From Gemmatimonadota bacterium (GTDB lineage Bacteria; Gemmatimonadota; Gemmatimonadetes; Longimicrobiales; Gaopeijiaceae): DNA of 11,268 nucleotides. The notes below the pieces were generated by a model. That model was not told the DNA's origin, ran no database searches, and worked only from the letters and a program-made list of their open reading frames with translations. This document shows, piece by piece, positions 7,271 through 11,268 of the stretch (its first letter is position 1; each line of letters starts with the position of its first letter). The stretch lies in the NCBI GenBank assembly GCA_030550695.1, contig JAUQOX010000079.1, positions 1 to 11,268 of the forward strand. Direction: 5' to 3'. The position numbers were made by a program, and so were the translations under genes.

Positions 7271-8784
7271 CCCTGCGGGTGCGCTTCGCCCCTTCGCCCA
7301 CAGGCTACCTCCACGTGGGGGGGGCCAGAACGGCCCTCTTCAACTGGCTCCTGGCCCGGAAGGAGGGGGGAGTCTTCATCCTCCGCATCGAGGACACGGA
7401 CCGCGAGCGCTCCAGCGAGGCCCACACCCAGGCCATCCTTCACGGTCTCGACTGGCTGGGGATCACCTGGGACGAAGGGCCCTACTTTCAGAGCGAAGGT
7501 CTGGAGCGCCACCGGGCCGATGCCTTCACCCTTCTGGAGCGGGGTTGGGCCTATCGGGACTTCTCCACGCCCGAGCAGGCGGCCCAGGACCGGGAGGAGC
7601 AGGTGCGGGTCGGGAGCCGCCTCCGGAGGGCCCGGGAGCGGGCCGAGGCCATGAGTGCCGACGAAGTGGAGGCCCGGCTGGCCCGGGGGGAGCCCTTCGC
7701 CGTACGGCTCCGGGTACCCGAAGGAGAGACGGTCTGGGAAGACCGGGTCCACGGCGAGATGCGCTTCCGCAACGAAGAGATCGACGACCTGGTGATCCTG
7801 CGGAGCGACGGCACCCCCACCTACAACCTGGCGGTAGTTTCCGACGACGTGGCCCACGGCGTCACCCTGGTGATGCGGGGCGACGATCATATCTCCAACA
7901 CCCCCAAGCAGATCCTGATTTACCGGGGGCTGGGCAAGCCGGTCCCTGAGTTTGCCCATGTCCCCATGATTCTGGGACCCGACGGCAAACGCCTGTCCAA
8001 GCGTCACGGGGCCACCGCCGTGGGGGACTACGAGAAAGAGGGGATCCTTCCCGAAGCCATGGTGAATTTCCTGGCTCTGCTGGGGTGGTCCCCGGGGGAC
8101 GACCGGGAGGTCTTCACCCGCCAGGAGCTGATCGAGGCCTTCAGCCTGGAGCGGGTCCTCAAGAAGAGCGCCGTGTTCGACCTGGAAAAGCTTCGCTGGC
8201 TCAACGGCCAACACCTCATGAGGATGGCCACCGCCGACCTGTTGCCCCGGGTGGAGGCCAGGCTCCGGGAAGCAGGGGTTCTATTGGGTCCCGGGGCGCC
8301 CTCGCCCCCTGCCGGGGACGCCGCCACCCGTGTGGACCTTGCCACTCTGGTGGAACTTCTGAAACCCCGGTCCCGGACCCTGGAGGACCTGGTGGCCCAG
8401 GCCCGTCCTTACTTCACCGACCCGGTGGACTACGACCGGCCCTCGGTGGAGAAGCATTGGCTGAAGGATGTCTCGGGCGCCCGCCGCCGGCTCGAGGCTG
8501 CCATGGGCCGGCTCCAGGGAGCTCCCTGGGAGGCCGCGGCTTTGGAGGCGGAGCTCCGGGCCCTGGCCGAAGAGCTGGGTTCGGGGGCCGGCAAGCTCTT
8601 TCAGACCCTTCGGGTGGCCCTCACCGGGCGCGATGCCAGTCCCGGGCTTTTCGACGTTCTGGTCCTTTTGGGGCGGGAACGTTCCCTTCGCCGGCTGGAG
8701 GCGGCCCTGGCCTACCTGAGGGCGGAGGCGGCGGGTCCGGAGTCACGAAAAGCTTCCTTGACACCGCCCGACGAGGCAGATTAG
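7267..8784 (+). CDS. gltX: Glutamyl-tRNA synthetase
   Basis: A cytoplasmic class I synthetase that charges tRNA-Glu with Glu; 505 residues, a normal GluRS length. Motifs: RFAPSPTGYLHVGGARTALF with the HIGH-type HVGG at 16-19, RIEDTDRERS at 40-49, and KRLSKRHG (KMSKR type) at 241-248. The C-terminal helical anticodon-binding part ends with LRVALTGRDASPGLFDVL, as in Thermus GluRS. In my recalled alignment to T. thermophilus GluRS, its anticodon-discriminating Arg358 matches R368 (LLKPRSR). That points to a discriminating enzyme, in keeping with the GlnRS encoded just upstream. The loop that usually reads YDGRCR reads ARERAE here (about 122-127). The start is the ATG overlapping the glnS stop (ATGA), so the two synthetases are probably made from one transcript with coupled translation. 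A promoter candidate for the next gene lies inside the 3' end. Confidence 0.97.
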   Translation: MTLRVRFAPSPTGYLHVGGARTALFNWLLARKEGGVFILRIEDTDRERSSEAHTQAILHGLDWLGITWDEGPYFQSEGLERHRADAFTLLERGWAYRDFSTPEQAAQDREEQVRVGSRLRRARERAEAMSADEVEARLARGEPFAVRLRVPEGETVWEDRVHGEMRFRNEEIDDLVILRSDGTPTYNLAVVSDDVAHGVTLVMRGDDHISNTPKQILIYRGLGKPVPEFAHVPMILGPDGKRLSKRHGATAVGDYEKEGILPEAMVNFLALLGWSPGDDREVFTRQELIEAFSLERVLKKSAVFDLEKLRWLNGQHLMRMATADLLPRVEARLREAGVLLGPGAPSPPAGDAATRVDLATLVELLKPRSRTLEDLVAQARPYFTDPVDYDRPSVEKHWLKDVSGARRRLEAAMGRLQGAPWEAAALEAELRALAEELGSGAGKLFQTLRVALTGRDASPGLFDVLVLLGRERSLRRLEAALAYLRAEAAGPESRKASLTPPDEAD

Positions 8785-8787
8785 GAT
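8758..8787 (+). promoter_or_regulatory. Candidate sigma70-type promoter for the lexA-like gene
   Basis: A perfect TTGACA (8758-8763) is followed after 18 bases by TAGGAT (8782-8787), which keeps the key T1, A2, A5 and T6 of the -10 element. It overlaps the last codons and the stop of gltX. Transcription would begin near 8794 and give a leader of about 55 bases, so the regulator could be expressed apart from the synthetase operon. This is seen as sequence only. Confidence 0.55.
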
Positions 8788-8808
8788 AGCAACCTTTCCC
8801 GATCCAAG

Positions 8809-8836
8809 CGGTTTCAGGACCGTTGCGCCTGGTCCT
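8809..8836 (+). promoter_or_regulatory. Overlapping inverted repeats in the lexA-like leader; possible operator
   Basis: Two mutually exclusive dyads share the bases ACC: CGGT-N6-ACCG (8809-8822) and AGGACC-N9-GGTCCT (8816-8836). They lie just downstream of the predicted transcription start and three bases before the CGGAG ribosome site (8839-8843). This is where an autorepressor would block transcription, or a hairpin would affect translation. Neither dyad matches the E. coli or Bacillus LexA boxes. The arms are short, so chance is a real alternative. Confidence 0.35.
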
Positions 8837-8848
8837 CCCGGAGCATCC

Positions 8849-9502
8849 ATGGCGGCTCACCTCTCGGAGATCGAACGGAAGATCCTGGAGTACATGGTCT
8901 CCTATCTCCGGGAACACACCTATCAGCCTTCCATCCGGGAAATCGGCGAGCGGTTCGGCATCAAGAGCACCAAGACGGTCTCTGAACACCTGCAGGCCTT
9001 GGCGGACAAGGGGTTCCTCCAGAGGGACCCCTCCCGCTCCCGGGGGGTGAAGATTTTGGGGGTGGACCTGGGCGGCCAGGCCGTCTCCGTCCCCTGTTTC
9101 CGGCAGCTTCCCGAAGACCGGAGCGCCCTCCGCCCCGCCCGGGCCGACACCTTCCTGGCGGTGGATCCCCGCCTGGTGGGGACCAACGGTGCCTTTTTCG
9201 TCCAAGCCCGGGCCGACGAGCTGGGGGCCTTGGGCCTGCTGGAGGGGGACTACGTGCTCCTGGAGCCGGCCTCGGGGCCCGAGCTGCCGGAGGGTGCCGT
9301 GGTGGCGGCCCGGGTGGAGGGGCGCGCTGCCTACTACCGGGTGGGCCGCCGGGGTTCCTCCTTGTTGCTCCACCCCTTGGCGGGCCGGGGGGAACCCGTG
9401 GTGGTGGAAAGTCCCCAGACCCTCGTGGTGCTGGGACGGGTGGTGGGGATGTTCCGGCGCCTGGATCACGTGTCGGCCTCGGGGACGGTCCTCCCCCACT
9501 GA
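8849..9502 (+). CDS. lexA: LexA-family transcriptional regulator lacking self-cleavage residues
   Basis: A 217-residue LexA homologue. Residues 5-70 form the LexA winged helix-turn-helix (PSIREIGERFGIKS, then TKTVSEHLQALADKGFLQRD), which binds DNA as a dimer. Residues about 80-205 follow the LexA/S24 fold: VPCFRQLPED, FLAVDPRLVGTNGAFFV, GLLEGDYVLLEP, and LPEGAVVAARVEG. From P82 to R164 I can align it with remembered E. coli LexA without gaps. In that alignment Ala84-Gly85 become E89-D90, Ser119 becomes E124 (ARADEL for GDSM-type), and Lys156 becomes Y163. Autoproteolysis should therefore be impossible, so this would be a stable repressor or activator not controlled by RecA. A precedent is the non-cleavable LexA of Synechocystis. 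CGGAG five bases before the ATG supports the start. The gene has its own promoter candidate and lies between gltX and tadA. Its targets are unknown, and the lexA symbol denotes family only. Confidence 0.9.
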   Translation: MAAHLSEIERKILEYMVSYLREHTYQPSIREIGERFGIKSTKTVSEHLQALADKGFLQRDPSRSRGVKILGVDLGGQAVSVPCFRQLPEDRSALRPARADTFLAVDPRLVGTNGAFFVQARADELGALGLLEGDYVLLEPASGPELPEGAVVAARVEGRAAYYRVGRRGSSLLLHPLAGRGEPVVVESPQTLVVLGRVVGMFRRLDHVSASGTVLPH

Positions 9503-9553
9503 CCGGCCTCTCCTCTTCGTCCCCCCCCTCGGGCGTCGGTTCTCCGCACTACG
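9503..9553 (+). other. Short spacer between lexA-like gene and tadA
   Basis: A pyrimidine-rich 51-base gap containing a run of eight C near 9522-9529. I see no Shine-Dalgarno sequence before the tadA ATG, no promoter hexamers and no terminator. Confidence 0.4.
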
Positions 9554-10039
9554 ATGAACGAACCGGTGGGTGTGCGCTTCTCCCCTCCCCTCCAGGGCGA
9601 TGTCCTCTGGATGGCCCGGGCCTTGGAAATGGCCCGCCTGGCCGAGGTCCGGGGAGAGGTGCCGGTGGGGGCGGTGCTGGTGCGGGAGGAAGCCCTGGTG
9701 GCGGAAGGGCATAACCTGACGGTGACCACGGCGGACCCCACGGCTCACGCCGAGGTGGTGACCCTCCGGCGAGGGGCCGCGCGGCAGGGAGATTGGCGGT
9801 TGGAGGGATGTACCCTCTATGTGACCCTGGAGCCCTGCGCCCTCTGTTGTGGGGCCATCGTCCTGGCCCGGGTCCCCCGGGTGGTCTACGGTGCCCCGGA
9901 CCCCAAGGCGGGGATGGCCGGAAGCCTGGGCAACCTGCTTCAGCACCCCCGCTTGAACCACCGGGCCCAGGTCACCGCCGGGGTCTTGGCCGAGGAGGCG
10001 GCCTCACTTCTCCGGGAGTTCTTCCGGGCCAAGCGATGA
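9554..10039 (+). CDS. tadA: tRNA-specific adenosine deaminase (A34 to inosine)
   Basis: A zinc-dependent deaminase that converts the wobble adenosine of tRNA-Arg(ACG) to inosine so that CGU, CGC and CGA codons can be read. At 161 residues it is of usual size. Zinc and catalytic motifs are complete: AHAE at 64-67 (His65 ligand, Glu67 proton shuttle) and EPCALCCGA at 93-101 (Cys95 and Cys98 ligands). Also typical are RGEVPVGAVLV at 33-43, the ending DPKAGMAGSLGNLLQHPRLNHR at about 116-137, and LLREFFRAKR. The TadA core begins near residue 17 (DVLWMARALEMA), so the ATG at 9554 gives a short extra N-terminus. There is no ribosome site, and starts at GTG 9566 or ATG 9611 cannot be excluded. The stop overlaps the next gene by ATGA. 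It is the third tRNA-acting gene of this run. Confidence 0.95.
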   Translation: MNEPVGVRFSPPLQGDVLWMARALEMARLAEVRGEVPVGAVLVREEALVAEGHNLTVTTADPTAHAEVVTLRRGAARQGDWRLEGCTLYVTLEPCALCCGAIVLARVPRVVYGAPDPKAGMAGSLGNLLQHPRLNHRAQVTAGVLAEEAASLLREFFRAKR

Positions 10040-11268
10040 AGCCCCTGTTCCCTTCCCCCCCTCCGGCACCGCCCTGGCCCGGACGCAGAGGGGCGCTCCC
10101 GGGGCGCCGGCCGGTCCTCGGAAGCCTTTCCCTGGCCCTGGGGGTGGCGGCCCTGGCCTTTCCGTTCTCCGGCCCCCTTCGTCCCCAGGGAAACCCCGAC
10201 CCCCCTCCGCCCTCCCCTCGGGAGACCCGGGCCCTGTGGGTGGTCCGTACCACCCTGGTTCACCCGGATTCCATCCGGGCCATGGTGGGACGGGCCGCCC
10301 AGGCGGGTTTCAACACCCTGGTGGTGCAGGTGCGGGGCAGGGGCGACGCCTTCTACGCCAGCCGCTGGGAGCCCCGGAACCCCCAGGTCCTGGCCCAGGG
10401 TCTGGATTTCGACCCCCTGGCCCTGGTGCTCCGGGAGGCCCGGGGGCGGGGGCTGGCCGTCCATGCCTGGATGAACGTACACCTGGTCTGGGGCCCCACT
10501 CCCCCGCCCGCCGACCCCCTCCATGTGGTCCGGGATCGGCCCGACCTGCTGGCTGTGCCCCGGGAGCTGGCCTCCCGCCTGTTCCGGCAGGACCCCCGGG
10601 CTCCGGCCTTCGTGGCGGCCTTGGTGGATCATGCCCGGGCCAACACCCGTCGGCTGGAAGGGCTCTACACCTCCCCCTCCCACCCCGAGGTGAAGGAACG
10701 GATCTACGCCGTGGCCATGGACCTGGTGGAATCCTACGATTTGGACGGACTCCACCTGGACTACCTCCGGTTCCCGGCTCCCGACTACGATTACTCCACC
10801 TCGGCCTTGGATCGCTTTCGGGCCTGGGTGGCTCCCCGCCTTACCCCCGGCCACCTTGCCGAACTGGAGTCCCGGTACCGCACCGACCCCTTTGCCTTCA
10901 CCGACGCCCTGCCGGGCCCCTTCGACGAATTCCGGCGGGCCCAGATCACGGAGCTGATGGAGCGGATCTTCCTGGGGGCCAAACGGCGGCGCCCTAACCT
11001 CCAAGTCTCGGCCGCGGTCTTTCCCGACCCTGACGAGGCCTACCGGACCCGATTCCAGGACTGGCGGGCCTGGTTGCGGGACGGGCTCCTGGACGTGGCC
11101 GCCCCCATGGCCTACACCCCCGACGACGAACTCTTCCGGAGGCAGATCGGGGCGGCGGTGGCGGTGGCGGGGGGAGAGCGGATCTGGGCCGGTATCGGCG
11201 CTTACCAGAACACGGTGGAGGGGACCCTCAGCAAGATCCGGCAGGCCCGGGCCCTGGGCGCAGGAGGA
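10036..11268 (+). CDS. GHL10/DUF187-type glycosyl hydrolase-like protein, 3' truncated by window edge
   Basis: An open frame of 411 codons to the window end, starting at the ATG that overlaps the tadA stop. The N-terminus is Pro/Arg-rich, followed by a hydrophobic segment (about 27-45, VLGSLSLALGVAALAFPFSG) that suggests a signal peptide or membrane anchor, and then a Pro-rich spacer. From about residue 61 it reads as a TIM-barrel protein of the YngK/DUF187 family: RETRALWVVRTTL, GFNTLVVQVRGRGDAFYAS, LAVHAWMNVHLVW, YDLDGLHLDYLRFP (234-247), LQVSAAVFPD, and LLDVAAPMAYT near 351-361. The acidic residues in the DGLHLDY strand sit where barrel hydrolases hold active-site acids, but I cannot assign catalysis. 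Such proteins are thought to act on cell-wall or extracellular glycans; the substrate is unknown. The short start-stop overlap suggests coupling to tadA, though no functional link is evident. No Shine-Dalgarno sequence is obvious. Confidence 0.85.
   Translation, partial: MKPLFPSPPPAPPWPGRRGALPGRRPVLGSLSLALGVAALAFPFSGPLRPQGNPDPPPPSPRETRALWVVRTTLVHPDSIRAMVGRAAQAGFNTLVVQVRGRGDAFYASRWEPRNPQVLAQGLDFDPLALVLREARGRGLAVHAWMNVHLVWGPTPPPADPLHVVRDRPDLLAVPRELASRLFRQDPRAPAFVAALVDHARANTRRLEGLYTSPSHPEVKERIYAVAMDLVESYDLDGLHLDYLRFPAPDYDYSTSALDRFRAWVAPRLTPGHLAELESRYRTDPFAFTDALPGPFDEFRRAQITELMERIFLGAKRRRPNLQVSAAVFPDPDEAYRTRFQDWRAWLRDGLLDVAAPMAYTPDDELFRRQIGAAVAVAGGERIWAGIGAYQNTVEGTLSKIRQARALGAGG

Noticed and set aside
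6694..8214. Minus-strand open frame opposite glnS/gltX
   Set aside because: Shadow of the coding strand. It spans two real genes in antisense and shows no recognisable motif.
8621..9961. Minus-strand open frame opposite gltX end, lexA-like gene and tadA
   Set aside because: It lies across three well-supported plus-strand genes. The composition is typical of antisense GC-rich frames.
9940..11004. Minus-strand open frame opposite tadA and the GHL10-like gene
   Set aside because: The plus-strand frame from 10036 has clear family motifs throughout; the minus-strand product has none.

Overview
The window is very GC-rich, densely packed bacterial DNA with mainly G/C-ending codons and stop-start (ATGA) overlaps between neighbouring genes. 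It suggests a high-GC Gram-negative-type bacterium: tandem RND envelope permeases imply an outer membrane, and there is a glutaminyl-tRNA synthetase (GlnRS) fused to a YqeY domain and a Thermus-like glutamyl-tRNA synthetase (GluRS). The recognition-helix wording of the LexA-like protein and the RND motif variants remind me of Gemmatimonadota or related phyla. That placement is a low-confidence inference. There are no RNA genes, insertion sequences, CRISPR arrays or phage genes, so this looks like ordinary chromosome.

Layout. Positions 2-3999 (+) hold the C-terminal part of one RND permease and, overlapping it by ATGA, a complete 1026-residue second RND permease. Together they probably form one envelope efflux complex. 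After a 114-base convergent gap, a minus-strand gene (4114-4596) encodes a small rhodanese-domain protein with a hydrophobic N-terminal export signal and possible lipid anchor. A divergent 166-base gap leads to a plus-strand run: glnS (835 residues, GlnRS plus YqeY tRNA-binding domain), gltX (GluRS, ATGA overlap with glnS), a LexA-family regulator, tadA (tRNA A34 deaminase), and the start of a GHL10-type glycosyl hydrolase-like protein that overlaps tadA by ATGA and runs off the right edge.

Three of the five genes in that run act on tRNA: charging with Gln, charging with Glu, and wobble inosine formation. The LexA-family gene in the middle has a good promoter candidate inside the 3' end of gltX and two overlapping inverted repeats in its leader.

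The most striking observation is that this LexA homologue keeps the LexA fold pattern. From about residue 80 to 165 it aligns without gaps to E. coli LexA as I recall it. Yet the scissile Ala-Gly, the catalytic Ser and the catalytic Lys are replaced by Glu-Asp, Glu and Tyr. It should therefore be unable to cleave itself, and its regulation should not be classical SOS. Secondary observations are tight G-quadruplex motifs just before two ATGA gene overlaps, and unusual charged-residue placement in the RND proton-relay helices.
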